From NCBI GenBank assembly GCA_015065385.1, contig SVQK01000069.1, forward strand, positions 1-36,673: a stretch of DNA of 36,673 nucleotides. The letters run 5' to 3'. Shown here one piece after another: positions 23,634 through 33,620 of this stretch (position 1 is the first letter of the stretch; the number at the start of each line of letters is the position of its first letter). Source of the DNA: Oscillospiraceae bacterium (lineage in GTDB: Bacteria; Bacillota; Clostridia; Oscillospirales; CAG-272). The notes under the pieces were generated by a model. The model made no database searches. It was not told the DNA's origin and saw only the letters and a program-made list of their open reading frames with translations. The translations under genes were made by a program, and so were the position numbers.

Positions 23634-25622
23634 ATGAGCTATTTCTGGAGCCGTATCGCAAAGCCCGTCAAATCCATACTGCTGTTCGTGCTGGTGTTCG
23701 GCGCGGCTCTTCTTGTGCTGCTCTATTATCAGGGATATTTCGACATCGCCTTTCTCGACCGGTACAGGGGCAAGCTCGATCTGCTCCGGGAGGGCGAACA
23801 GCTTTCCTCCCAGAGCGACGATCCCTTCGCCGTGCCGGACTACCTTTTGAACAATCCCGCGGGCGATCCCCCCGCCGACTCCTCGGCCGCCGGGACTTCC
23901 GCCGAAGCGTCCGGGCAGGGAGAGGATTCCCTGAGCGGAGCCGGATCGGACACGGGATCGGAAGCCGGTTCGTCGGACGGATCCGGCCGGACCGCTGGCA
24001 GCGGGGACACGCCCGAAGCCGCGCCCGACAACCTGCGCTTCGTCTATGACGCCGCCGTGCTGCCGGACGCCCGGGAAAAGGTCCCCTCCGTCTCGGAGCT
24101 CTTCGAAAGCGGAATGACGTACGCCCCGGAAACGGCGGTGTTCGAGCCCGGGAAGAACGCGCTCGGCAAGCTGACCTTCGATTTCCAGCTCCCGGAGATC
24201 TACACCGACTCCTGGTGCCACGCGACCTCCTACCGGCTTCTCCCGATGGATCCGAAGAATCCGGACAGCGCGCTCATCTCCAAGCCCGTCACCTATATCA
24301 AGGAGCGGCTCGCCGTCGAGGTGTACATGGGCTATCTGCTCATCGAAAACGGCGACAAGACCGTACTCGTGTCCTCGGAGGGCGAACCCCTCTGCTCCTT
24401 CGAGACGGGACGCTACGAGCCGGCTTACGCGCGCGACAGGGAGGACCGTCCCCTCTTCACGAGAGAGCGGAACAACGGGTCCCTGCTCTACTTCCACCTC
24501 TCCGCGGACGGAAAGAACTTCGTCCTCAGCGGCTACAACCCGCAGACGGACAGCCGCGGACTGAACTTCGACTATCCCGCCGACTACGGCAAGACCGACA
24601 CCGACCGGATCTATCTGGACGTTGACGCGGGATCCGGCCTCTACGGCTACCGCATTCCGGCGCAGTATATGCCCCAGCCCGAACCGGCGGCGAAACCCGA
24701 GACAAAAACGGAATCCGCTCCGGACGCCGACACGGACGCTGAACCGCAAGCCGAATCCGAGGGAGAATCCGAGGCGGAGCCCGAGTCCGAAGCGGAGCCC
24801 GAGCCTGTCCGGGAACCCGAGCCCGGCTATCTGACGCTGTACCAGTTCCGGTCCGCGACTCCTTTCCGGGAGGGCAAGGCGGCGGTCGTGGCTGCGGAAC
24901 CGATCCCGACCTACTACTATATCCGCCCGAACGGAAAGGCCCTCTTCCCGTGGAGCGAGCGGTCCGAGATCGAAGGCCAGTACTACACCGTCGGGCGTTC
25001 GGACGGCAGCTTCGTGAACAACAGCGGCATCGACCGCTCCGTGCTCTACTTCATCGGCGAGGACGGGAAGCCGCTCTTCCCCACGGGCAAGCTGTTCTAC
25101 AACGAACAGGACCGCCGCGTGTTCTCCTCCTGCCAGCCGCCCTATTCCTACGGCATCGAGTCCCTCGGCTCCTACTACTTCGACGAGGGTCTTGTCCGCG
25201 TCCGGATGCAGATCATCGACTTCTGGCGGTACTTCTGCCGGATCGGCTACACCGGGGCGGAGATCAAGGTCATGGACGAATACGACGCCCTGCTTCGGGA
25301 GGACGGAACCGAATTCGCGCTTCCCGCGGGCTTTTCGCTCAAAGGCTACTCCGAAGGCCGCCTCATCCTCTCCCGCGAGGGCAAATACGGCGTCTTCTCC
25401 GTGACCGGGGAATGGATCGCCCAGCCCATCTTCGCGGACGCCGGCCCCTTCATCGGCGGTCTCGCCCCGCTCAAGACCGAGGACGGACGCTGGGGCATGA
25501 TCGACACCGACGGCAACATCGTACTGCCCTTCACCTACGACGCCATCTCCCAGGTCTCCTCCGGCGTCATCGCCTGCTGGCGGGAAGAAAACGGCTGGAG
25601 CGTTCTCCGGATCATGGAGTGA
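23634..25622 (+). CDS. WG-repeat membrane-anchored protein
   Basis: A 662-residue protein starting with one membrane span (about 14-34) after a short basic stretch, so the bulk is probably extracellular. Two low-complexity linkers follow: Ser/Gly/Asp/Ala-rich (about 77-128) and a Glu/Pro/Ala-rich one (about 345-397). The C-terminal part contains WG-type beta repeats, clearest at the end: GKYGVFSVTGEWIAQPIF.DAGPF..GLAPLKTEDGRWGMIDTDGNIVLPFTYD in pieces. WG repeats are thought to serve binding; no enzyme motif is visible. It starts 15 bp after rlmH and is followed by the SecB-like gene. Confidence 0.85.
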   Translation: MSYFWSRIAKPVKSILLFVLVFGAALLVLLYYQGYFDIAFLDRYRGKLDLLREGEQLSSQSDDPFAVPDYLLNNPAGDPPADSSAAGTSAEASGQGEDSLSGAGSDTGSEAGSSDGSGRTAGSGDTPEAAPDNLRFVYDAAVLPDAREKVPSVSELFESGMTYAPETAVFEPGKNALGKLTFDFQLPEIYTDSWCHATSYRLLPMDPKNPDSALISKPVTYIKERLAVEVYMGYLLIENGDKTVLVSSEGEPLCSFETGRYEPAYARDREDRPLFTRERNNGSLLYFHLSADGKNFVLSGYNPQTDSRGLNFDYPADYGKTDTDRIYLDVDAGSGLYGYRIPAQYMPQPEPAAKPETKTESAPDADTDAEPQAESEGESEAEPESEAEPEPVREPEPGYLTLYQFRSATPFREGKAAVVAAEPIPTYYYIRPNGKALFPWSERSEIEGQYYTVGRSDGSFVNNSGIDRSVLYFIGEDGKPLFPTGKLFYNEQDRRVFSSCQPPYSYGIESLGSYYFDEGLVRVRMQIIDFWRYFCRIGYTGAEIKVMDEYDALLREDGTEFALPAGFSLKGYSEGRLILSREGKYGVFSVTGEWIAQPIFADAGPFIGGLAPLKTEDGRWGMIDTDGNIVLPFTYDAISQVSSGVIACWREENGWSVLRIME

Positions 25623-25663
25623 CCGCTCCGGAATTCAAATACAATCAGCAAAGGAAGATAAAC

Positions 25664-26311
25664 ATGCCTTTTTTCAGAAGAAACGCAGACAAAAACAACG
25701 ATAAGGAAAAGAACGCCCCCGCCGAGGCCGAAGAGCATGTAAAGGCGGAGGACACCGAAAAAACCGTCGAAACGCCCGCTCCGGCTCCGACCCCGGCCCC
25801 GGCTGATCCCGCTCCCGCCGCCGAACCGGTTCAGGCCCCCCAGATCCCCGTTCAGAATCCGGCCCCGACACCCGCCCCGGCACCCGAGAGGCCGCGCTAC
25901 CACACGCCCGAGGGATTTGACTTCAACCGCTACTTCCTCGCCGAGCGGCACATCATGCTCGAAAACGTCAGCTACGAGGTCGGGCGGCCTCAGAGCGGAC
26001 AGCTCCGCCTCAACGCGCGGGACACCATCGTGGCGCAGCTGGTCGGGAACGCCGGCGTGAAGGTCACCTACAACCGCGCCCTCTCCTTCGAGCCCGAGGG
26101 ACCCTTCACCCTCTCCGTCTCCTTCTCCGTCATGCTGGTGTTCAATCCCGGCACGCGGGGCGAGGTGGACTGGAAGACCATCGACATGGCCGAGGAGTTC
26201 AAGAAGAACTGCCCGCAGCTGGTACAGGCCATGCTGACGAAGACCACCCTGCTCGTCGCCGAAATCACCAACGCCAACGGAACGCCCATTCTGCCTCTGG
26301 CGATCCGGTAA
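25664..26311 (+). CDS. Acidic protein with SecB-like C-terminal domain
   Basis: The product (215 residues) starts at an ATG with AAAGGAAG 6 bp upstream. The first 80 residues are disordered-looking: a basic start (MPFFRRNADK), a Lys/Glu-rich stretch, then a Pro/Ala-rich linker. The C-terminal domain (about 85-215) reads as alternating beta-strands ending in a helix and loop (CPQLVQAMLTKTTLLVAEITNANGTPILPL). The closing pattern of a helix, a Thr-rich turn and a Pro-Leu strand resembles the SecB chaperone fold found in Firmicutes homologues. This is a fold-level guess, not a family match. It lies 15 bp upstream of the topoisomerase gene. Confidence 0.6.
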   Translation: MPFFRRNADKNNDKEKNAPAEAEEHVKAEDTEKTVETPAPAPTPAPADPAPAAEPVQAPQIPVQNPAPTPAPAPERPRYHTPEGFDFNRYFLAERHIMLENVSYEVGRPQSGQLRLNARDTIVAQLVGNAGVKVTYNRALSFEPEGPFTLSVSFSVMLVFNPGTRGEVDWKTIDMAEEFKKNCPQLVQAMLTKTTLLVAEITNANGTPILPLAIR

Positions 26312-26326
26312 ACCGCGAGTCCTCCG

Positions 26327-28330
26327 ATGAAAAAGAAAGAAAAAGAAGTTTACAACAACCAATCCATCACCTCTCTCAAAGGCCCCGACCGCGTCCGGAA
26401 GCGTCCCGCCGTCATCTTCGGCTCGGACGGACTGGAAGGCGCGGAGCACGCCGTCTTCGAGATCCTCTCCAACTCCGTGGACGAGGCGCGGGAGGGATAC
26501 GGAAACGTGATCAACATCACCGCCTTCGCCGACCGATCCGTGGAGATCGAGGACTTCGGGCGGGGCGTGCCGCTCGGATGGAACGAAGGGGAGGGCCGGT
26601 GGAACTGGGAGCTGGTGTACTGCGAGCTCTACGCCGGCGGCAAATACGACAACAACTCCGGCAGCGCGGCCTACGAATACTCTCTCGGCCTGAACGGACT
26701 GGGGGCCTGCGCCACGCAGTACGCGTCGGAGTTCTACGAGGTCTCCTCCTACGACGGGACGAACGTGTCCTCCATCTCCTTCCGAAAGGGCGAGCCCGTC
26801 ACGGAGCTGAAGGTGGAGCCGCTGACGAAGAAGAACCGCCGGACCGGGACCGTCCAGAGATGGCGTCCCGACCTCGAGGTCTTCACGCAGATCGACATCC
26901 CGCGGGAGTACTACGAGGACATGCTCCGCCGTCAGGCCGTGGTCAACGCCGGGATCCGCTTCGTCTTCAAATGGGAGAAAGGCGACGGCTCCTTCGACAC
27001 CGAGGAATTCTACTACGAGAACGGCATCACGGACTATGTTGCCGAGGTCGCGGGTGACACCGCCGAAACGAAGATCGCCTTCTTCCACCTCGAAACCAAG
27101 GGACGGGACCGCGCGGACATGAACGACTACAAGCTGGTCGCCGACGTGGCGTGGTGCGTATCGAAGTCCGTCCGCATGATCGAGCACTACCACAACTCCT
27201 CGTGGCTGGAGCACGGCGGATCCCCGGACAAGGCGGTCCGTCTGTCCTTCGTCTCCGCGGTGGACAAGAGGCTCAAGGCGACCGGAAAATACAACAAGAA
27301 CGAATCGAAGATCACCTTCCCGGATATCGAAGACTGTCTCATCCTCGTGACGAGCAGCTTCTCGACCCGCCCCTCCTACGCGAACCAGACGAAGAAGGCC
27401 ATCACCAACACCTTCATCGCGGAGGCCATGAACGAGTTTCTGAAAAATCAGCTCGAGTACTTCTTCGCCGAGAATCCCGCGGACGCCGACCGGTTCTGCA
27501 ACCAGGTGCTTGTGAACAAGAGGTCCCGGGAGCAGGCGGAGAACACGCGGCTCGATCTGAAAAAGAAGCTCTCCTCGGGCATGGACGTGGCGCACCGGGT
27601 GGAAAAATTCGTGGCCTGCCGCTCGAAGGATCCCGATCTGCGCGAGGTGTACATCGTGGAGGGAGACTCCGCGATGACCTCCTGCAAGCTGGCCCGGAAC
27701 GCGGAGTTTCAGGCGATCATTCCCGTCCGCGGAAAGACCCTGAACTGCATGAAGGCGTCCTACGACCGGATCTTCAAGAGCGACATCATTCTCGACCTGC
27801 TCCGGGTCATCGGATGCGGCGTGGAGCTCGAGACGAGGCGGAAGACCGACATGGCGGCCTTTGACCTTGCGAACCTGCGCTGGTCGAAGATCATCATCTG
27901 CACCGACGCGGACGAGGACGGATTCCAGATCCGGACGCTGCTTCTGACTCTGTTCTACCGCCTCCTGCCGACGCTGCTCTCAGAAGGGCGGGTGTATATC
28001 GCCGAATCCCCGCTCTACGAGATCAAGGTGCCGGGCCGGGAATCGGAATACGCCTACAACGAGCCGGAAAAGGCGAAGATCACCGCGCGGCTCGACGGCG
28101 AAAAGAAGAAATACACCCTCCAGCGGTCGAAGGGACTCGGCGAGAACAGCGCGGAAATGATGGCGAAGACGACCATGAATCCCGCGACCCGCCGCCTGAT
28201 CCGCGTGACGCCCTCCGAGGCCGCCGCCACCGCCCGGATGTTCGATCTGATGCTGGGCGACGATCTTCCCGGCCGCAAGCGCTATATCGCGGAGCACGGG
28301 GCGGAATACCTGCAGGTGGCGGATATCTGA
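26327..28330 (+). CDS. Type IIA DNA topoisomerase B subunit (GyrB/ParE paralogue)
   Basis: A 667-residue ATPase/Toprim subunit. The GHKL ATP site is visible: FEILSNSVDEA with its catalytic Glu near residue 46, IEDFGRGVPL, and YSLGLNGLGACATQYAS as the ATP lid. NQTKKAIT is the transducer QTK loop. The Toprim domain has Glu445 in VEGDSA and Asp527/Asp529 in TDADEDG, so metal binding and cleavage support should work. It differs from ordinary GyrB at AGGKYDNNSGSAAYEYSLG and at GDSAMTSCKLARN, where GDSAGGSAKQGRD is usual. This variant group is a second topoisomerase in some Clostridia. The A subunit that it needs for strand cleavage is not adjacent. Confidence 0.88.
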   Translation: MKKKEKEVYNNQSITSLKGPDRVRKRPAVIFGSDGLEGAEHAVFEILSNSVDEAREGYGNVINITAFADRSVEIEDFGRGVPLGWNEGEGRWNWELVYCELYAGGKYDNNSGSAAYEYSLGLNGLGACATQYASEFYEVSSYDGTNVSSISFRKGEPVTELKVEPLTKKNRRTGTVQRWRPDLEVFTQIDIPREYYEDMLRRQAVVNAGIRFVFKWEKGDGSFDTEEFYYENGITDYVAEVAGDTAETKIAFFHLETKGRDRADMNDYKLVADVAWCVSKSVRMIEHYHNSSWLEHGGSPDKAVRLSFVSAVDKRLKATGKYNKNESKITFPDIEDCLILVTSSFSTRPSYANQTKKAITNTFIAEAMNEFLKNQLEYFFAENPADADRFCNQVLVNKRSREQAENTRLDLKKKLSSGMDVAHRVEKFVACRSKDPDLREVYIVEGDSAMTSCKLARNAEFQAIIPVRGKTLNCMKASYDRIFKSDIILDLLRVIGCGVELETRRKTDMAAFDLANLRWSKIIICTDADEDGFQIRTLLLTLFYRLLPTLLSEGRVYIAESPLYEIKVPGRESEYAYNEPEKAKITARLDGEKKKYTLQRSKGLGENSAEMMAKTTMNPATRRLIRVTPSEAAATARMFDLMLGDDLPGRKRYIAEHGAEYLQVADI

Positions 28331-28377
28331 CCCGCCCTCGTTGTTCTTTGCTTTTCTCTCAACAAATCTTCCCCTAA

Positions 28378-29898
<1,521 letters not shown>

Positions 29899-29911
29899 AA
29901 TTTACGGATAT

Positions 29912-29970
29912 AAAAACAGCGGGAACTCCCTTGAACCGTTTTCACGCGGCCGGGGAGCTCCCGATTTTTC
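29912..29970. terminator. Bidirectional terminator between convergent genes
   Basis: CGGGAACTCCC (about 29920-29930) pairs with GGGAGCTCCCG (about 29953-29964). A run of five T follows on the plus strand and, on the minus strand, TTTTT as well. The single A-C mismatch of the plus strand is a G-U pair on the minus strand. It serves the GH51 gene and the facing lipoprotein gene. Confidence 0.75.
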
Positions 29971-29984
29971 ATTGGCTGAACCTG

Positions 29985-30953
29985 TTATTTGTACCGCTCC
30001 GTCAAGCTGACGAAATAGTCGTAGAGAACGGCGGCGGTTTGCTCGTCCGGCTGGACGGTGGTCTGGGTGTCGTCGTCGTAATAGAGCGTGATCGTCAGAG
30101 GGTCACGAAAGCTGTTTCCTTCCGGGAACCGCTCGAGCCCGAGGGAGGCGAACCACTTCCCCGGCTCCGTCCAGTCCGAGGAGGGCACGAAGACGGAGAC
30201 GTCCGTTTTGCCGCCCCCGTCCGGATCCGGATACCGGGAGATGAAATAATAGCAGTTGTCCCACGAATAGTAGGTGAACTGGAAGGAGTAGTCCCCCGCG
30301 TCGCTGTGTACGAAAATGCCGTTCAGCGCTGGCGGCTCGTACCAGACAATCTTCCGTCCGGCGGGATCGACGAGCTCCCGCAGAAGCGTGTCAAGCGTGG
30401 TGATCCTGCGGTCGGAGGGATGATAAACCCGAACCGTCCGCTCTTCCCCGTCCTCCGCGCGAAACGTCAGATACAGCCGCCAGTAGTCCCCGCCGTCCAG
30501 TACGAAGATCTCCTCGCCGTCGTCCGTCGTGAGCGCTCCGTCGTCCCCGGAGGATTCCGGAATCTCCTCGAACACCGGCCAGAGGTCGGTGACGATCCGG
30601 ACAAGATCCGCCCACTGCCCCGGACGGATGGGCTTGTGCTCCTTTACGGATATCTCGGAGCCGAAGGACAGAAAATGCTTCTCCGGCCAGTACTCCGCCC
30701 GCACGATCTCCTCCGGCGTGACCTCCGCGAGGAATTCGCTCCGCGGTTCCATCGACCCCGCGCTCGATTCCTCGAGGATCCGGACAAGCTCGCCGGGCAG
30801 CTCAACCGAAGCCTGCTCCGTTCCCGCCCCGCCGGTTTTTTCACCGGGAAGCTCAACGCAGCCGGTCAGCCCGTACATCGCCGTCAAAAGCATCGCCACA
30901 GCCAGCACCCCGCTCAGTATTGTCCGCCAAAACGGCGTCTTGATCCGTTTCAT
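29985..30953 (-). CDS. Putative lipoprotein of unknown function
   Basis: The start at 30953 (MKRIKTPFW) has GGGAGG 5 bp upstream, giving 322 residues. A basic N-terminus and hydrophobic stretch lead to the lipobox LTGC with Cys32, so it should be lipid-anchored outside the membrane. The mature part is acidic, rich in aromatic residues and beta-strands (YWRLYLTFRAEDGEERTVRVYHP; YSFQFTYYSWDNCYYFIS). It ends with a helix (DEQTAAVLYDYFVSLTERYK). No family was recognised and no enzyme motif is seen. It has its own promoter and terminator. Confidence 0.75.
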   Translation of the reverse strand: MKRIKTPFWRTILSGVLAVAMLLTAMYGLTGCVELPGEKTGGAGTEQASVELPGELVRILEESSAGSMEPRSEFLAEVTPEEIVRAEYWPEKHFLSFGSEISVKEHKPIRPGQWADLVRIVTDLWPVFEEIPESSGDDGALTTDDGEEIFVLDGGDYWRLYLTFRAEDGEERTVRVYHPSDRRITTLDTLLRELVDPAGRKIVWYEPPALNGIFVHSDAGDYSFQFTYYSWDNCYYFISRYPDPDGGGKTDVSVFVPSSDWTEPGKWFASLGLERFPEGNSFRDPLTITLYYDDDTQTTVQPDEQTAAVLYDYFVSLTERYK

Positions 30954-30985
30954 CGCTGCCTCCCGCGTCCGATCGTGATACAAAC

Positions 30986-31014
30986 AGTATAGCGCAGATT
31001 TGCCGGAAACGCAA
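30986..31014 (-). promoter_or_regulatory. Promoter of the lipoprotein gene
   Basis: On the minus strand TTGCGT (31014-31009), 17 bp, TATACT (30991-30986), 32 bp before the start codon. It separates the lipoprotein from metK just upstream. Confidence 0.68.
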
Positions 31015-31048
31015 CATGATTTTCAGCGATTTATCCGAAGTTCTTCGC

Positions 31049-32230
31049 TCAGATATTGAACATCCCCCGGATGCCGTCGGAGAGGTCGGTCTTTTCCCAC
31101 GGCACGGAGAGATCCTCGCGGCCCATGTGTCCGTAAGTCGCCAGATCGCCGTAGATGGGACGGCGGAGGTCGAACCGGCTGATGAGCGCTGCCGGGCGGA
31201 GATCCACGGTGTCCAGCACGAACCGCCCGAGGCTTTCGTCGTCGATCAGACCCGTTCCGAAGGTGTCCACCAGCAGGGAGACCGGGCGGGCCACCCCGAT
31301 GGCGTAGGCGATCTGAACCTCGGCCCGTTCCGCGATCCCGGAGGCGACGATGTTCTTCGCCACATAGCGGGCGGCATAGCTTGCGGAGCGGTCCACCTTG
31401 GTCGGATCCTTGCCAGAGAACGCGCCGCCGCCGTGACGGGAGTATCCGCCGTAGGTGTCCACGATGATCTTCCGGCCCGTGAGACCGCTGTCGCCCATGG
31501 GCCCGCCGATGACGAAGCGTCCGGTGGGGTTGACGTAGATCTTGGTGTCGTCGTCCAGCATCTCGGCGGGGACGGTCGGGCGGATCACCTGCTCGATGAT
31601 GTCGCGGCGGATCTGATCCAGCTCGGCGTCGGGATCGTGCTGGGAGGAGACGACCACGGTGTCCACGCGGACGGGCTTTGTGCCGTCGTATTCCACGGTC
31701 ACCTGCGTTTTTCCGTCGGGACGGAGGTAGGACAGCGTGCCGTTCTTGCGGACTTCGGTGAGGCGTTTCGCCATGCGGTGCGCGAGGGAGATGGGCATGG
31801 GCATGAGCTCGGGCGTCTCGCGGCAGGCAAAGCCGAACATGAGGCCCTGATCGCCCGCGCCGGTCTCGAACTCGGCGGAAATCTCGCCGGATTTTGCCTC
31901 CGCGGACCGGTCAACGCCGAGCGCGATATCCGGGGACTGCTCGTGGATGGAGTTGATCACCGCGCAGGTCGAGCCGTCGAAGCCGAACTTGGCGCGGTTG
32001 TAGCCGATATCGAGCACGGTCTTCCGCACGACGTCCTGAATGTCCACATACGCCTCGGTGGTGATCTCTCCCATGACCATCACGAGCCCGGTGGTGCAGC
32101 AGGTCTCGCAGGCGACGCGGCTCATGGGATCCTGACGGAGCATTTCGTCGAGGATGCGGTCGGAAATCTGATCGCAGATTTTGTCGGGATGCCCCTCGGT
32201 AACGGATTCGGAAGTGAAAAGTCGTTTCAT
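31049..32230 (-). CDS. metK: S-adenosylmethionine synthetase
   Basis: A 393-residue enzyme of normal length that makes SAM from methionine and ATP in the cytoplasm, supplying methyl groups and radical SAM enzymes such as HydE. Signatures are [19 protein letters not shown] (residues 6-24), [12 protein letters not shown] near 125-136 and the phosphate-binding [16 protein letters not shown] near 268-283. AAAGGA lies 4-5 bp before the start. A SAM-I riboswitch with its own terminator sits in the leader, so SAM represses its synthesis. Confidence 0.97.
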   Translation of the reverse strand: MKRLFTSESVTEGHPDKICDQISDRILDEMLRQDPMSRVACETCCTTGLVMVMGEITTEAYVDIQDVVRKTVLDIGYNRAKFGFDGSTCAVINSIHEQSPDIALGVDRSAEAKSGEISAEFETGAGDQGLMFGFACRETPELMPMPISLAHRMAKRLTEVRKNGTLSYLRPDGKTQVTVEYDGTKPVRVDTVVVSSQHDPDAELDQIRRDIIEQVIRPTVPAEMLDDDTKIYVNPTGRFVIGGPMGDSGLTGRKIIVDTYGGYSRHGGGAFSGKDPTKVDRSASYAARYVAKNIVASGIAERAEVQIAYAIGVARPVSLLVDTFGTGLIDDESLGRFVLDTVDLRPAALISRFDLRRPIYGDLATYGHMGREDLSVPWEKTDLSDGIRGMFNI

Positions 32231-32285
32231 GAAACTGTCCTTTCTATAGGGAATACAAAACGCTCCTTCGGGCCGGGAGACCTAT

Positions 32286-32412
32286 AAAAATCCCCTCATT
32301 CCATGACAGAACGAGGGGAAAGAACTACTCATCTGTCTGGAATTGGCACCTTATCTTTCGACAGGTTGCCGGGCGTCTCAGAGCCAGTCTCTCAGCCACT
32401 CTTGATAAGCGA
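32286..32412 (-). promoter_or_regulatory. SAM-I riboswitch (S-box) with terminator, leader of metK
   Basis: On the minus strand the aptamer begins CTTATCAAGAG (about 32409-32399) and contains the conserved GGCTGAGAGACTGGC, CCGGCAACC and GGTGCCAATTCC blocks in the right order. It is followed by a terminator hairpin with arms CCCCTCGT and ATGAGGGG (32318-32311 with 32299-32292) and TTTTT. When SAM binds, the anti-terminator is blocked and transcription stops before metK. Confidence 0.95.
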
Positions 32413-32432
32413 TGTATTGATTTGTCGGATTT

Positions 32433-32461
32433 ATTGTATCACAGAACGGTCCGCCGGGCAA
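32433..32461 (-). promoter_or_regulatory. Promoter of the metK leader
   Basis: On the minus strand TTGCCC (32461-32456), 17 bp, TACAAT (32438-32433). It is about 20 bp upstream of the aptamer. Confidence 0.68.
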
Positions 32462-32511
32462 TGGGCAAAACCGCTGAATTGTCACAGCTTCGGCGCGCGC
32501 GGACTGGTGAT

Positions 32512-33225
32512 TCATCCGAAGGCGAAGGTCCCGCCGAGCCTGACGAAGAAGTACGCCAGAGAAGCGACCGCGAAAATCGCCGCGACGATGATCACCGGGC
32601 TGAAAACGGCCTTCTTTTCGCCGTCCTTGTGCGGAACCGGCGCAGACCCGTCCTTCGCCGTATGGGTCACGGAGGCGAATCCGGCGCGGCTGAGGGCGGA
32701 GGAGATCGGCTTATACAGAATGAAGACCAGCGAGGCGTTGAAAATCGCCTTGGTCAGATTGAACGGCAAGAGCAGCGTCGGGATCATCCCGGCGACGTCC
32801 TTCGCGGTGACGCCCGTGTAAAACGGCGTGACGATCAGGTTCGCCAGCATCATGACGGCGGTCATCGAGAAGATCGCGCAGACCGTTCCGACGAGCGCGC
32901 CCTTCATCGTTCTCCAGTGCGTGTAGATCAGGGACGCGATACAGACGAACGCCGCGCTGGCGAGGACGTTCATGATGAAGCCGTAGAGCCCGGTCGTGCT
33001 GACGGTGAGCATTTCGATCAGGGCGACGATCACCGCCATCGCCAGCCCGTAGAGCGGGCCGAACAGCATCGCGCCGATGGTCATGACGGCGTCCTTCAGA
33101 TCGAACGTGAGGAACGCGGCGCGGAAATGGAAGAGCACGCAGGCAATATAGGCGAGCGCGCAGAAAACCCCGACGGCCACGACCGTGCGCATCCTGCTTT
33201 CGGATTTGTAAGTGGTTCTGGACAT
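32512..33225 (-). CDS. ribU: ECF transporter S component, riboflavin (RibU)
   Basis: A 237-residue membrane protein with about six spans. The segment FLTFDLKDAVMTIGAMLFGPLYGLAMAVIVALIEML is the characteristic substrate-binding region of RibU-type S components, here given as its two halves around residues 38-73. A later NLTKAIFNASLVFILY is also typical. It captures riboflavin and works with a shared EcfAAT energising module encoded elsewhere. The FMN riboswitch in its leader supports the substrate directly. GGGAGG lies 8-9 bp before the start. The last 45 residues form an unusual extra tail with another span (VIIVAAIFAVASLAYFFV). Confidence 0.93.
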   Translation of the reverse strand: MSRTTYKSESRMRTVVAVGVFCALAYIACVLFHFRAAFLTFDLKDAVMTIGAMLFGPLYGLAMAVIVALIEMLTVSTTGLYGFIMNVLASAAFVCIASLIYTHWRTMKGALVGTVCAIFSMTAVMMLANLIVTPFYTGVTAKDVAGMIPTLLLPFNLTKAIFNASLVFILYKPISSALSRAGFASVTHTAKDGSAPVPHKDGEKKAVFSPVIIVAAIFAVASLAYFFVRLGGTFAFG

Positions 33226-33274
33226 GGAAATATCCTCCCTTTGAAACAGATCATGATTGTATATTCAAGGGAGA

Positions 33275-33318
33275 AAAGAAAATCCCGGTTTCCGCGCGGA
33301 AATGCGCAAAAATCGGGA
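33275..33318 (-). terminator. Riboswitch terminator before ribU
   Basis: On the minus strand TCCCG pairs with CGGGA around an inner TTTCCGCGCGGAAA hairpin. ATTTTCTTTT follows. It lies between the FMN aptamer and the ribU ribosome binding site, where the regulated terminator is expected. Confidence 0.7.
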
Positions 33319-33320
33319 AC

Positions 33321-33566
33321 TCTTTTTCTCTCATCCGGACTATCCAAGATTGAAATCTCACGGAGCTGAACCTGCGGAACGATCCTTCCGGAGGAGGGAT
33401 GTCCCGAGTTTCGATTCCTCAGAATCGGAACTCGTCAAGTTCAAATCCTTCAGGATTTGAATCTTGGGCCGTCGGTACGGGGATTTCACCCGTTCAGCCC
33501 TTCGCTGACACGGAGGGGTCGTGGACTTTCACCACCGGTAAGGAATTTCACCTGTTCCCGAAAAAT
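33321..33566 (-). promoter_or_regulatory. FMN riboswitch (RFN element) with a large P6 extension
   Basis: On the minus strand the aptamer reads TTTTTCGGGAACAGGTGAAA, then TTCCTTACCGGTGG, AAAGTCCACGACCC, GGGTGAAATCCCCGTACCGAC and finally ATAGTCCGGATGAGAG with GAAAAAGAG closing P1. All conserved FMN-binding blocks are present. Between CCGACGG and ATAGTCC, where a short P6 loop is usual, there are 124 extra bases (33344-33467) closed by CCAAGATT/AATCTTGG. FMN binding should favour the downstream terminator and lower RibU. Confidence 0.92.
33344..33467 (-). repeat. Hairpin-rich insertion in the FMN riboswitch P6 stem
   Basis: The insert is closed by an 8-bp perfect stem. It contains a CAAG(A)TTCAAATCC hairpin with TGAA loop (33466-33436) carrying one bulged base, and a CGAGTT hairpin with TGAG loop (33434-33405). 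Further weaker pairing follows near 33366-33400. The CAAG..CTTG module with one bulge is the same design as in the intergenic elements at 4959-4980 and 13369-13390. Confidence 0.6.
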
Positions 33567-33620
33567 ATAAGGATGTGTAAATAACAGTGCGTGATTCCAC
33601 GCTGGATAAATGATCAGGGA

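Noticed and set aside
25535..27595. Long minus-strand frame opposite the SecB-like and topoisomerase genes
   Set aside because: Antisense artefact; the Toprim and ATPase motifs lie on the plus strand.
31015..31048. Terminator for metK
   Set aside because: Some self-complementarity (AGCGA/TCGCT) but no T run follows on the minus strand.
33570..33620. Promoter for the FMN riboswitch-ribU unit
   Set aside because: A TATATT is present near 33566, but it overlaps the aptamer's first stem and no matching -35 box is at a suitable distance; I could not place a promoter with confidence.
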